Translations under genes and position numbers: made by a program
In this document: positions 8,390 to 16,611 of the stretch, in pieces
Position numbering within the stretch: position 1 is the stretch's first letter
Layout of the letters: the number at the start of each line of letters is the position of its first letter
Source: Candidatus Leptovillus affinis
Lineage (GTDB): Bacteria > Chloroflexota > Anaerolineae > Promineifilales > Promineifilaceae
Length of the DNA: 64,000 nt
Assembly (NCBI GenBank): GCA_016705235.1
Contig: JADIYP010000001.1
Span: 1,116,001 to 1,180,000, forward strand
Reading direction: 5' to 3'
Notes under the pieces: model-generated
Told to the model about the DNA's origin: nothing
The model's database searches: none
What the model saw: the letters and a program-made list of their open reading frames with translations, nothing else

Positions 8390-9073
8390 CTAGGGCAGCC
8401 GCCAGCTTACCTTCGCCTCGGCCTCGTCGGGCAGGCGGCCGAGCAGGCTGCCCCAGGGTGTGTTCAGGCGCACGGCCAACTGGGCGGCGGCGCGGGCGTG
8501 GGCCAGGCCGGGCGGCAGGGCCAGCACGATGTAGACCACCAGGCTGCCGGCCAGCAGGGTGCGGCCGCGCTCCAGAAAGGTCCAGCGCACGTCGCTTTCG
8601 CCCAGGCCATCGACGGTGATGGCTGCGGCCGTGCGCCGCAGCTTGAGCGTGCCTTCCACTTTGGCCAGGGCGGCGTCGACGGAGCCGAATTTGAGGGCCG
8701 GCCCCAGGGCGAGGGTGACTTCGCCTTCCTGGTCGATGGTGGTGGTGGGCGGGTAGGCGTCGTAGACGGTGGGGCGGGGGCCGGGGCCGCTGGGGTAGAG
8801 GGCGAGGGTGAAGTCGGCGCGCTGCACGCGCAGGCCGTCGCCGGGGCGCAGGGTGAAGGGGAAGCGGGCCAGGCCGTAGGTGTGGGCGGATGGGGGCGCG
8901 CCGGGTTGGAGGCCGGGGATGTCGGGCAGGGTGGGGGCGGCCAGGGGCCAGTAGGTGGGTTGGCCGATGCTGGCCTGCCCGGCGGAGCCGCGCAGGGCGA
9001 AGGTTTCGCCGGTGGTGGTGAGGTCGCCTTGCCAGGCGGGGATGAAGGGGAGTTGGGTGTCGTCTATGTACAT
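8390..9073 (-). CDS. Hypothetical protein downstream of a CHAT-NACHT gene
   Basis: Unrecognised soluble protein of about 227 residues. Start is the ATG at 9071-9073 with AAGGAG seven bases upstream; the longer frame to 9109 reads through that site. It is beta-rich and Gly/Pro-rich, with no signal peptide or membrane helix and no catalytic motif I can name. The C-terminal half has a W-T-F-L-E-R-G segment followed by an aliphatic strand and L-P-P-G, and ends in K-V-S-W-R-L-P. A loosely similar W-Y-I ... V-K-K-G ... K-V-S-W pattern occurs in the protein at 23656-24543, which also sits beside CHAT genes. This supports, weakly, a shared CHAT-associated family. Same strand as, and ~600 bp downstream of, the TPR-encoding gene, with a tandem array between them. 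Confidence 0.6.
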   Translation of the reverse strand: MYIDDTQLPFIPAWQGDLTTTGETFALRGSAGQASIGQPTYWPLAAPTLPDIPGLQPGAPPSAHTYGLARFPFTLRPGDGLRVQRADFTLALYPSGPGPRPTVYDAYPPTTTIDQEGEVTLALGPALKFGSVDAALAKVEGTLKLRRTAAAITVDGLGESDVRWTFLERGRTLLAGSLVVYIVLALPPGLAHARAAAQLAVRLNTPWGSLLGRLPDEAEAKVSWRLP

Positions 9074-9186
9074 GGGTGTCTCCTTGGGACACCCTCCCGG
9101 AGGCTCCAAGCCGCCGGGAGGTGTTGATATGTCATTGGCTCGTCATTCTGAGCGGAGTCTTCGGAGCGAAGAATCCCCCACACGTC

Positions 9187-9669
9187 GGCCTGCCCAGGCG
9201 AGGGGGATGCTTCGGAGGACCTCAGCATGACGGGGTGGGTTGGCCTGCCAGGCGAGGGGGATGCTTCGGAGGACCTCAGCATGACGGGGTGGGTTGGCCT
9301 GCCAGGCGAGGGGGATGCTTCGGAGGACCTCAGCATGACGGGGTGGGTTGGCCTGCCAGGCGAGGGGGATGCTTCGGAGGACCTCAGCATGACGGGGTGG
9401 GTTGGCCTGCCAGGCGAGGGGGATGCTTCGGAGGACCTCAGCATGACGGGGTGGGTTGGCCTGCCAGGCGAGGGGATGCTTCGCTGCGCTCAGCATGACG
9501 GGGTGGGTTGGCCTGCCAGGCGAGGGGGATGCTTCGCTGCGCTCAGCATGACGGGGTGGGTTGGCCTGCCAGGCGAGGGGGATGCTTCGGAGGACCTCAG
9601 CATGACGGGGTGGGTTGGCCTGCCAGGCGAGGGGGATGCTTCGGAGGACCTCAGCATGACGGGGTGGGT
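9187..9669. repeat. 54-bp tandem repeat array, nine units
   Basis: Units of 54 bp begin at 9187 (variant), 9241, 9295, 9349, 9403, 9457, 9509, 9562 and 9616. The two units at 9457 and 9509 are 52-53 bp and carry CGCTGCGCT in place of CGGAGGACC. Each unit contains TGGCCTGCCAGGCGAGG and CTCAGCATGACGGGG. The array ends exactly at the stop codon (9669-9671) of the TPR gene. There are no spacers, so it is not a CRISPR. It is open in several frames by chance because 54 is a multiple of three. A related non-tandem copy precedes it at 9143-9186. Confidence 0.95.
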
Positions 9670-10358
9670 TAGGCCTGGGCCTGGGCCTGGACGATGGCTT
9701 GCAGGAGGCGCTGGGTTTGTTCGGTTTCGGCGGCGGCGCGGGGGCCGTAGACCTGGAAGTTGCGCAGGGCGGCTTCGGCGTAGGCGCGGGCGTCGGGCAG
9801 CCGCCCCTGCTGGTACAGCATGAGCGCCACGTTGTAGCGCGTTTGCCCTGCGCCGTAGAAGTTGTCCTGCTGTTCCTCGTAGTGGATGGACTGCTGGTAA
9901 TGCTCCAGGGCGCGGGGCGTTTGCCCGGCATCCTTGTAAATGTTGCCCAACTGGTTGTGGGTGACGGCCAGGTCGTTGACGGCGTTGGCGGGCAGCAGGG
10001 CCAGCGCCTGCTGGTAGTAGGTGAGGGCGGCGTTGAGGTGCTTGAGCAGTTCGGCCTCGGCCGCGCCGGCCGCCCGCGCCTCCTGGAAGCGCTCGTAAGC
10101 TACCAGCCCCAGTTGGTTGTGGCATTTGCCGCGTCCCAGCCGGTCGCCTTCGTCGTGCATGGCCAGGCTACGGCCGTACCACTGTTCCGCCGCCGCCAGG
10201 TCGCGCAGCGCGGGGAGGTTCTTGTAGGCATGGCCCAGGTTGAAGGCAGCCACGGCCGCAGCCGGCGGTTCGTCAATTCGCAAAGACAACTGGTGCTTCC
10301 TCGTAAGAATCAACACAATCCGGTTGTTCCTGTTCTCCGCAAAATATCCCCAACTCAT
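9669..10358 (-). CDS. TPR-repeat segment, C-terminal part of a frameshifted CHAT-NACHT-TPR protein
   Basis: About 210 residues of tetratricopeptide repeats: A-A-F-N-L-G-H-A-Y-K-N-L, N-Q-L-G-L-V-A-Y, H-N-Q-L-G-N-I-Y-K-D-A-G and Y-N-V-A-L-M-L-Y-Q-Q-G-R are typical helix A/B signatures. TPRs bind partner proteins. The nominal N-terminus (about 30 residues, starting near 10358) has no TPR character. The upstream TPR (S-L-H-E-L-G-I-F-C ... D-S-Y-E-E-A) is encoded in a different frame at about 10280-10460, so this is best read as the end of the gene that starts at 13366. It ends in a Q-A-Q-A-Q-A tail whose stop codon is the edge of the 54-bp array. Confidence 0.8.
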   Translation of the reverse strand: MSWGYFAENRNNRIVLILTRKHQLSLRIDEPPAAAVAAFNLGHAYKNLPALRDLAAAEQWYGRSLAMHDEGDRLGRGKCHNQLGLVAYERFQEARAAGAAEAELLKHLNAALTYYQQALALLPANAVNDLAVTHNQLGNIYKDAGQTPRALEHYQQSIHYEEQQDNFYGAGQTRYNVALMLYQQGRLPDARAYAEAALRNFQVYGPRAAAETEQTQRLLQAIVQAQAQA

Positions 10359-13300
10359 GCAGCGACACCGCCAGCGTGCGGATGGCGTTGCGCTCCCCGC
10401 CGGCTAACTCCGCTGGCGGGCGGGCCAGCGCCGCCGCCGCCCGCTGCCGGTTCCCAATCCACACGCACGCGCTGCAGGCGCTCCGCTTCGTCCCAGTCGC
10501 GCTGCTCCCGGGCCAGGCGCACGCGGTGCTGCGTGACCAGGCTCCACTGTTCCTCCCGGCCGGGCAGGGGGCCGTCGGTGGCCGGGTCGACGAAGTCGGG
10601 CACGATTTCGGCCACCAGCCGCGCCCACTCGCCACGGCGGCCGGTGTGGTCGTACAGCACCCGCAGCCCCTGCATGGCGCTGGTCACCGCCCCCCACCAG
10701 CCGTGCTGCTGCGCCAGGCGGCGGGCGTGGCGCAGGTTGGCCTCTTCCAGACCCAGCACGCCAATCACGTCGCGGTTGCCGCCTTCGTACTGGGCGTGGT
10801 AGTAGTTGCCCAGTTGGCCCATGGCCTCCACAAAAGCGCGAACGGGGGATTGACGATTAACGATTGACGATTGACGATTGAGGTCGTCTGGATCGCCGCT
10901 TACTTCTGACTGTTCACCGTAATATTGCTCAAAAAGCTGCCGGAAGTACCAGGGCAGGGCGGGGTGGATGCGGTAGAAGCCGCCGCCGAGGGCGGTGAGC
11001 AGGCCGACTTCGGCGGCGCGGTCGAGCAGGGAAATGCCCTGTTCGCGGGTGAGGCCGCGCAGGGCGGGCACGTGCCACTCAGCGTCAGGATCGCCCATCA
11101 CGCGCAGTACGTCCACATCGACAAAGCCCTGGAAGAAGTGGAGCAGGGCTAACTGCTGGCGCTCGGTGTCGTTGAAGCTGGCGGCGAAGCCGTAGCTGAG
11201 GGAGGCGCCGAGGGATTTGGCCCGCCCCTGGGCCGGTTCGTCGGCGAAGACGGCTTCGCCACGGCGCAGTTGGGCCACGTAGGCGGCGATTTGCTCTTTG
11301 CTGGTCAGGCCGTCGCGCAGGGCCTGGCCGACGATGGTGGTGAGGGTGAGGGGGTTGCCCTGGGTGTACTCCAGCAGCGGCCGCCACTCCTCTACCTCGT
11401 CGAGCCGTTTGTTTTGTTTGCCGGCGATGGCCCGGGCCAACTGCACGCGCTCCTGGAAGGGCATGGGCGGCACGGCGAGGCGCGTGGGCAGGTCGCCCAG
11501 CCAGCCGCGCTCGTCGCGGCGGGAGGTGAGCAGGAATTTGGCTTTGGTCTGCCGCGCATCTTGCAAGAAGCGCTTGAGTTCCGCCTGCTCCGCCGCCGTC
11601 CAGTCGGCGGGCGCGCCGGTGGGGAAGCCGGACACCGGCTCCACGTTGTCCCAAATCCACAGCAGCGGGACCTGGGCCATCACCTGCAAGGCCATCGCGC
11701 GCCGGTCGGCGTCGCTGAGGGCCAGCCAGGGGACGCCAATCTGGTCCAGCGCGGGGCCGAAGATTTGCCCGAACTTGTCCAGGACGCGGGGCAGGGGCAG
11801 GTAACGCTCGAAGCTGGTGAAGAGGACGGGGCCATCGACGCCGCCGGTGAGTGAGTACCAGCGGGCGAACTCGGCGGCGGTGGTGGTTTTGCCGCTGCCG
11901 GCGAAGGCGTGCAGCAGCAGGATGGGGTCGCGGTCGAAGGCGCGGTCCAGGGCCAGCAGGGTTTCGTCACGGCCGTAAAAACCCACATCCGGCGCGGGCG
12001 GCATCTCCTGGTCGATGCTGGCGGCCGCGCTGGCGCTTTCGCCGGGGGTCAGGTTGATATTCAGCTCGCCGCCATCGGGCAGCGGGGGGAAGAGGGGCAG
12101 CGGCGCGGCTTCGTAGACCACGGGCACCTGCCAATCTTGCAGGGGGAGGGGGCGGAAGCCAATTTCGCGCTGCGGCTGGGCGTTGAGCTGCTGGCGGCCA
12201 CGGGTGACGGCCTGGCCGAGGGGCCGTCCCTGCACCAGCCCGGCGTATAAATCGGCCACAAACTGGGCGGCGGTGACCACGTAGACGTTGTAGCGCATGG
12301 CTACCACCCCGGCCACACCGGCGTCGATCACTTCGTGGGCCAGGGAGCCGAAGGCGCGCACGTTGTCGTGGGCGCTCTGCTGGGCGCTTTGGGCGCTGCC
12401 CAGGGCGGCGCTGGCCACGGCCGTTTCCGGCTGCGGCGGCGGGTCGGCGTGGGCGGAGCGGCAGGCGTTGAGCACCAGCACCGGCACGTTGGCATCCACC
12501 AGCAGCTTGCCCAGGGCCGGGCCATCGACATACTGGCTGTTTTCGTCCTGGCCGGGGTTCTCGAAGAGCAGGTAGCCATGTTTGCCGGCCCGCTGCCCGC
12601 TGAGCAGCAGCGGGCTGAGCCGCCGCCAGAGGCCGCCGCCGCTTTCCGGGGTGTCCAGGTAAGCGCCGTGGCCGTCGAAGTGGACGATGTGGTAGGGACG
12701 GCCGTTGTCTTTGGCCTGGTGCAGCGTCTGGCTTAATTGGGCAAAGGTGGGCGGGCGCAGCACGTCCAGATCGAACCGCTGGCGGGCTGTGTCGGACAGC
12801 CCTTTCACCAACTGGCTGGCGACGGAGCGGAAGGGCACGTCCCGGCTGCCGCCGGGGCGGCAGATGACCAGCAAAATGCGGATGGGGTCGGCGGGGTTGG
12901 GCGCGGCCCAATAGGCTCTTTGGGCCGTCTGCGCGTGGCTGCGCACAAAGGCGGGGGCGCGCAGGGCCAGATGCACGCCGGTTTTGGGGTCGCGCAGCAG
13001 TTCCCAGGGGATGGCCGCGGCTTCGGCCACGCCGGTGACGATTTCTACGCGGGTGTTGTTGAGGTTGGCGCGCAGGGTGGCCCACAGGTCGCGGGCGTCG
13101 TCGTCGGCCTGGAAGATGGCGCGGAACAGCTCGTCGCCCACGTCGGCCAGCCGCTGTTCGATGCGGGCGGCGATGGCCGGGGCGGGGTCCCGGGGGTATT
13201 GCAAGAAATCTTCCAGATACCAGCGCAGGTCTTCGCGGTCTTGGGCGGTGAGGGCGAAGGTGAAAACGGCCGTGGCTTCCTGGGGCAGGCCGTCTCCTTC

Positions 13301-13366
13301 CAGGCGCAGGCGGGCGCGGTATTGGTTTTCGGCGATGGTTTCTTGGGTCAGGCGTAAGGTTGGCAT
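10355..13366 (-). CDS. CHAT protease-NACHT/STAND NTPase protein (5' portion of a frameshifted gene)
   Basis: Caspase-like CHAT peptidase fused to a signal-transducing NTPase. CHAT: I-P-W-E-L-L near residue 119, catalytic His about 233 in H-F-D-G-H-G-A-Y, catalytic Cys about 302 in L-N-A-C-R-S. NTPase: a F-Y-G-R-D-E entry motif, Walker A F-A-G-S-G-K-T-T around 488-496, Walker B-like L-L-W-I-W-D-N-V-E, and a sensor-like L-L-T-S-R-R-D-E. All catalytic residues are present. Start is ATG 13364-13366 with GGAGGAG just upstream; the upstream extension to 13402 begins with GTG. After residue ~970 (about base 10456) the frame turns into Gly/Pro/Arg-rich text while TPR sequence continues in another frame, so the annotated C-terminus is probably spurious. 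Such proteins are thought to act as infection- or stress-triggered death effectors. Confidence 0.85.
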   Translation of the reverse strand: MPTLRLTQETIAENQYRARLRLEGDGLPQEATAVFTFALTAQDREDLRWYLEDFLQYPRDPAPAIAARIEQRLADVGDELFRAIFQADDDARDLWATLRANLNNTRVEIVTGVAEAAAIPWELLRDPKTGVHLALRAPAFVRSHAQTAQRAYWAAPNPADPIRILLVICRPGGSRDVPFRSVASQLVKGLSDTARQRFDLDVLRPPTFAQLSQTLHQAKDNGRPYHIVHFDGHGAYLDTPESGGGLWRRLSPLLLSGQRAGKHGYLLFENPGQDENSQYVDGPALGKLLVDANVPVLVLNACRSAHADPPPQPETAVASAALGSAQSAQQSAHDNVRAFGSLAHEVIDAGVAGVVAMRYNVYVVTAAQFVADLYAGLVQGRPLGQAVTRGRQQLNAQPQREIGFRPLPLQDWQVPVVYEAAPLPLFPPLPDGGELNINLTPGESASAAASIDQEMPPAPDVGFYGRDETLLALDRAFDRDPILLLHAFAGSGKTTTAAEFARWYSLTGGVDGPVLFTSFERYLPLPRVLDKFGQIFGPALDQIGVPWLALSDADRRAMALQVMAQVPLLWIWDNVEPVSGFPTGAPADWTAAEQAELKRFLQDARQTKAKFLLTSRRDERGWLGDLPTRLAVPPMPFQERVQLARAIAGKQNKRLDEVEEWRPLLEYTQGNPLTLTTIVGQALRDGLTSKEQIAAYVAQLRRGEAVFADEPAQGRAKSLGASLSYGFAASFNDTERQQLALLHFFQGFVDVDVLRVMGDPDAEWHVPALRGLTREQGISLLDRAAEVGLLTALGGGFYRIHPALPWYFRQLFEQYYGEQSEVSGDPDDLNRQSSIVNRQSPVRAFVEAMGQLGNYYHAQYEGGNRDVIGVLGLEEANLRHARRLAQQHGWWGAVTSAMQGLRVLYDHTGRRGEWARLVAEIVPDFVDPATDGPLPGREEQWSLVTQHRVRLAREQRDWDEAERLQRVRVDWEPAAGGGGAGPPASGVSRRGAQRHPHAGGVAA

Positions 13367-13453
13367 AGCTCCTCCATGATGTGTGTTGGGACCGGTGAAC
13401 ACGCCTAAGTTTAGCAGGGGGGGAATCGGGCTGTCAATCTAATGCCGGGTTTT

Positions 13454-13567
13454 TAGGATTTCGGGGGATCGGGCGTGAAGCGTGATGCGTGCTGCGTGAG
13501 GTCTCTCTGGTCACGCAGCACGCTTCACGCATCATTGGGTGTCCATCCCCTGAATTCCTGAAGAACC
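13454..13567. repeat. Family B palindromic repeat (GCGTGAAGCGTGATGCGTGA type), copy 1
   Basis: GCGTGAAGCGTGATGCGTGC (13473-13492) faces GCAGCACGCTTCACGC (13516-13531) around TCTCTCTGG, followed by a short hairpin and CTGAATTCCTGAAGAACC. Same layout and orientation as the copy at 19446-19566. It lies upstream of the CHAT-NACHT gene. Confidence 0.7.
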
Positions 13568-13611
13568 CCAATTCCATGGATTCAACCTCCCGGCGGTTCT
13601 TTGCAGAGCAG

Positions 13612-13686
13612 CTTCTCAATATTTCGGGGTGTCGTAGTGCGGAATGCCATTCCGCACGGTCGGATTAACAATCCGACCTACAAATC
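13612..13686. repeat. Family D double-hairpin repeat, copy 1
   Basis: CTTCTCAATATTTCGGGGTGTCGTAG is followed by two short palindromes, TGCGGAATG/CATTCCGCA and GGTCGGATT/AATCCGACC. The whole ~75-bp text recurs almost unchanged at 26443-26516. Confidence 0.75.
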
Positions 13687-13773
13687 AGAATGACGAGCCA
13701 ATTATTTGGTTATTTTCTTAAAGGCTAATGAACCTCCGGGAGGTAGAATGGGTGAGTAACCATCGTAGACTAT

Positions 13774-13900
13774 GAAGCAGCCTGTTCTCCCGCGAAGCAG
13801 CCAGTTATCCCAGCGAAGCAACCATTCCTCCCGCGTCGGAACCATTCCTCCCGGTGAAGCATTCCTCCCGGTGAAGCAGTCATTCCTCCCGGTGGGTCCC
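13774..13900. repeat. Degenerate ~20-bp tandem repeats
   Basis: About six units of GAAGCAG..ATTCCTCCCGGT-like text with length variation of 17-21 bp. No conserved spacer structure. It fills the spacer before the gene at 14010; the rest of 13367-14009 holds the other repeats listed and no supported gene. Confidence 0.6.
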
Positions 13901-14009
13901 ATCTTCCCAGATTGAACCAATCTTGGGCGCGATCTTGGGCGCAAGATTGCGCGGCATTTCGTTATCTGGTTGTTTTTTATTTTTGCCATAACAAAAAGGA
14001 GATGACACC

Positions 14010-14666
14010 ATGGCAACACGATCGAAGCAAGGTATTGGGGAGCGGCTGATGGCCGCGCAGGTGGCGATTGACGCCGTGCTTGGGGATGGGGCGCTGCAAG
14101 CCGCCCTGACGCCGTTTGGTTATGGCCCGGAGCGAATGGCTGCGGGCCGCGTCTTGTTTGAGGAGACGGAAGCGCTGCAGCAGGCGCAGCAGCGGGAATA
14201 CGGCGAGCAGTTTGGGGCGACGGCGGCCCTTGAGGCGGTGTATGCGGCGGCCGACACGGCTTATACGCGTTCGTTGAAGTTGGCGCGGGTGGCTTTTAAG
14301 GGCGATGTGCGGGCGCAGCAGGGGTTGGGGCTGAACGGCCGTCGCAAGAAATCTGTCTCTGGCTGGGCGGAGCAGGCGCTGCAATTTTATGCCAGCCTGC
14401 TGCAAGAGCCGGACTTTTTGGCGGCGATGGCGCCGTTTGGCTATGACGCGGCGAAGGCGCAGGCGGAGATGGATCTGGTAACGGCCGTGCGCGCCGCCAA
14501 CGTGACGCAGGAAAACGAGAAGGGTGATGCGCAAAAAGCGACGCAGCTGCGCGACGCCAAACTAGACGAATTGGACGACTGGCTGGCCGACTTTAAAGCT
14601 GTGGCCGAAGTGGCCCTGGCCGATGATGCGCAGCAGTTGGAAAAGATGGGTTTTGGCGCGGTGTAA
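14010..14666 (+). CDS. Hypothetical alpha-helical protein with an internal duplication
   Basis: 218 residues, start supported by AAAAAGGAG eight bases before ATG. No named family recognised. Composition is Ala/Glu/Lys-rich and heptad-like, so mostly long helices or coiled coil, with no signal peptide or membrane helix. Two copies of a module are visible. The first begins L-T-P-F-G-Y near residue 33 and the second A-P-F-G-Y near residue 142. Each is followed by ~25 residues of helix, then a Gly and an A-T, and a final helix with V-A-x-V-A or A-R-V-A. The copies diverge strongly, so the duplication is old. It stands alone between repeat-rich spacers. A structural or particle-associated role is possible, but I infer no function. 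Confidence 0.75.
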   Translation: MATRSKQGIGERLMAAQVAIDAVLGDGALQAALTPFGYGPERMAAGRVLFEETEALQQAQQREYGEQFGATAALEAVYAAADTAYTRSLKLARVAFKGDVRAQQGLGLNGRRKKSVSGWAEQALQFYASLLQEPDFLAAMAPFGYDAAKAQAEMDLVTAVRAANVTQENEKGDAQKATQLRDAKLDELDDWLADFKAVAEVALADDAQQLEKMGFGAV

Positions 14667-14669
14667 GGT

Positions 14670-14739
14670 GCGTGAGGCGTGAGGCGTGAGGCGTGAGGCG
14701 TGAGGCGTGAGGCGTGAGGCGTGAGGCGTGAGGCGTGAG
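14670..14739. repeat. Ten perfect GCGTGAG heptanucleotide repeats
   Basis: Ten uninterrupted GCGTGAG units start 4 bp after the stop codon of the preceding gene. They run into a family B-like half element (GAGAGGTTTTACGCATCACG) and then the family A hairpin at 14797. Confidence 0.95.
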
Positions 14740-14796
14740 CGGAGAGGTTTTACGCATCACGTATTACGCAGCAGACCAAACCGCATGAAATCCCCA

Positions 14797-14856
14797 AGAC
14801 CCCAAGGGTTTGGTGACTAACTTATCCAAATTCTCAAGAGCAAACCCTTGGGGTCT
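14797..14856. repeat. Family A palindromic repeat, copy 2
   Basis: AGACCCCAAGGGTTT (14797-14811) pairs with AAACCCTTGGGGTCT (14842-14856), followed by TGTTTT. It lies 4 bp beyond the stop codon of the minus-strand gene ending at 14860 and could act as its terminator. Confidence 0.8.
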
Positions 14857-14859
14857 GTT

Positions 14860-16344
14860 TTATGCTTCAGCCGGTTTTTGCGCCCGGTACTGCCGCCAGG
14901 CGGCGAACAGAGGCAGGCCAAACGTGAAGGGCACACCGACCAGGTGGGCCAGAATGGAACTGCCGCCCAGGGCGTAAGCGCGCAGATGCCCGTAAATCAG
15001 CACCGATAGCTGGCTGGTGAGCAGGAACCAGAGGCCGGCTTGCAGCCGGAACGCCTGACGCGGGTCGGGGGCTTCGGCTGCGTCTAGCAGCAGCCAGGGG
15101 AACGGCCAGGCAGCGTACCAGATGCGAAAGCTGAGGGCCTGGGCGATGTAGAGGGCGAAGATGTCGGCGGCGCTGCGAATGGGGGAACGGCCGTGTGCCG
15201 CCAGCCACAGCAGCCATAGACCTGCGCCTACGGCCGTCAGCGCCAGCGCGCCGCCGAGGCCATAGAGCAGCGAATAGGTGGGAGGAATCCCCAGCAGATT
15301 GGCCAGATAAAAGAGCAGTACGACCGGCGAAAAGCCGGGCACGCTGGTGGCTTCATAGAGCAGCCTTTGGGCATAGTGAAACGGCGAGCCGAAGGGGAGA
15401 AAGGTAATTAGCACCAGAGCCAGCGCGCCAACGGCCGTGCCGGCCGCCAGCCGCGCCCGGCCCCGCCAGGCGGGAATTTGCCGCCAGGCGGCCAGGAAGA
15501 AAAAGGGCAGCGGCAGCAGCCCAATGAATTTGGTTAAGGGAGCCAGCACCATCAGCAGCAGGCCGGTGGTTAGATGCCCCCGGCGCATGACCCACACGCC
15601 CAGCAGCAGCCAGAAGAGCATCAGAATGTCGTTGTGCCCATCGACCACAAAGGTGAGCAGCAGGCCGGGGTTCCAGGCCCAGAGCAGGGTGAAGGCGGTG
15701 CGTACGGCCGTTTCCTGCCCGGCCAACACCTGCCAGATCAGCCCGGCGATGGCCAGGTGCAGCAGGGCGGCCAGCCCTTTAAACATCAGCAGCCCCAGCA
15801 GCAGGTTGTTTCCACTGACGCGGGTGATGGCGGCGGCGGCCGTTTCCCACACCGGCCCATAGGGCGAGGTCGCGTCGGCCCATTCACCGGCGTAGGCCGC
15901 GATGGAAGCATCGGGAAGCTGGCTGGGCGGGGTGGCGAAGGGATTGGCGTCATACAAACTGGTGGTTTGCCCGCCGATGACGTAGCGGTAGATGTCGGTG
16001 GCGTTGATGGGGTAGGTGAAGAGCAGCGGCAGAATGAAGAGGAGGGTGGCGAGCAGCAGTTGGGGCAGCGAGAGCCGTTTTTGCCCCTGCCTTACCTGGG
16101 CAAACGCGGCGGCGTACAGGGCAAACAACCCGCCGATCAACAAACCATAGAGCAAGCCTTGCAGCAGCGAGGGGGAAAATGTGCGCACATCGGCCAGGGG
16201 CAAACGGCCGTAATGGGCCAACAACGGCATCCACAAACAAAGCGCCAGATAGCCGGAAAAGCTAAGGGCAACCAGACCCCACAAGGGGAATCGGCGGCTG
16301 ACCGAGGTTAACTTCGGATACGGGAGAAGGGGGGAGGCAAACAC
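14860..16344 (-). CDS. Polytopic membrane glycosyltransferase-like protein (GT-C / DUF2029-type)
   Basis: 494 residues with roughly ten to twelve hydrophobic helices spread along the chain. Visible GT-C-like features are a loop after the third or fourth helix with Y-P-I-N-A-T-D-I-Y-R-Y (acidic residue where GT-C enzymes place the catalytic Asp), then P-Y-G-P-V-W, W-N-P-G-L-L-L-T-F-V-V-D-G-H-N-D and A-P-L-T-K-F. The D-G-H-N-D and Y-G-P motifs are typical of bacterial alpha-mannosyl/glucosyl transferases using polyprenyl-phosphate sugars. The exact donor cannot be told. Start given is a GTG at 16342-16344; no better candidate with a clear ribosome site was found. Single-gene unit flanked by repeats. 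Confidence 0.7.
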   Translation of the reverse strand: MFASPLLPYPKLTSVSRRFPLWGLVALSFSGYLALCLWMPLLAHYGRLPLADVRTFSPSLLQGLLYGLLIGGLFALYAAAFAQVRQGQKRLSLPQLLLATLLFILPLLFTYPINATDIYRYVIGGQTTSLYDANPFATPPSQLPDASIAAYAGEWADATSPYGPVWETAAAAITRVSGNNLLLGLLMFKGLAALLHLAIAGLIWQVLAGQETAVRTAFTLLWAWNPGLLLTFVVDGHNDILMLFWLLLGVWVMRRGHLTTGLLLMVLAPLTKFIGLLPLPFFFLAAWRQIPAWRGRARLAAGTAVGALALVLITFLPFGSPFHYAQRLLYEATSVPGFSPVVLLFYLANLLGIPPTYSLLYGLGGALALTAVGAGLWLLWLAAHGRSPIRSAADIFALYIAQALSFRIWYAAWPFPWLLLDAAEAPDPRQAFRLQAGLWFLLTSQLSVLIYGHLRAYALGGSSILAHLVGVPFTFGLPLFAAWRQYRAQKPAEA

Positions 16345-16432
16345 GGTGTTTGTTGGTTGCGTCTGTTACGCCGTCACATTTGTGAAAACCCTAAGGGTTT
16401 TGCCGAATCTTTTCCAGAGGTCAAATAAACCC

Positions 16433-16598
16433 GGTTCTTCAGGAACTCAGGGGGTTGACAGCCCCTGATGCGTGAAGCGTGATGCGTGACCAGAGAGGTT
16501 TCACGCATCACGCTTCACGTATCACGAATCACGAATCACGAATCAGACCAAACCCCATGAAATCCCAAAGACCCATAAACCCTTAGGGTTTTTTTTGG
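16433..16598. repeat. Family B repeat, copy 2 (inverted relative to 19446-19566), with palindromic tail
   Basis: From GGTTCTTCAGGAACTCAGGG (16433) to GACCCATAAACCC (about 16580) the sequence is a nearly exact reverse complement of 19446-19566. The central hairpin is GCGTGAAGCGTGATGCGTGA facing TCACGCATCACGCTTCACG. It ends in AAACCCTTAGGGTTTTTTTT, a terminator-like palindrome just past the kinase gene. A second short palindrome AACCCTAAGGGTT is at about 16387. Nothing else is seen in 16345-16611. Confidence 0.8.
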
Positions 16599-16611
16599 TT
16601 AGCTGGCCGCC

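Noticed and set aside
8214..9092. Arg/Pro-rich 292-residue minus-strand frame
   Set aside because: Shadow of the gene at 8390-9073 with composition typical of an out-of-frame GC-rich reading.
9187..9669. CRISPR array
   Set aside because: Units are directly contiguous with no unique spacers and no cas genes are nearby. The Cas4-like nuclease at 34715 is not part of a cas operon.
9227..9823. Open frame with 18-residue repeats (M-T-G-W-V-G-L-P-G-E...) over the 54-bp array
   Set aside because: Openness follows from a stop-free 54-bp unit. There is no ribosome site, several frames on both strands are equally open, and the frame runs antisense into the TPR gene.
13702..14019. Minus-strand frame rich in Trp/Arg/Gly over the ~20-bp degenerate repeats
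   Set aside because: It simply translates the low-complexity repeat, has no start signal and overlaps the ribosome site of the gene at 14010.
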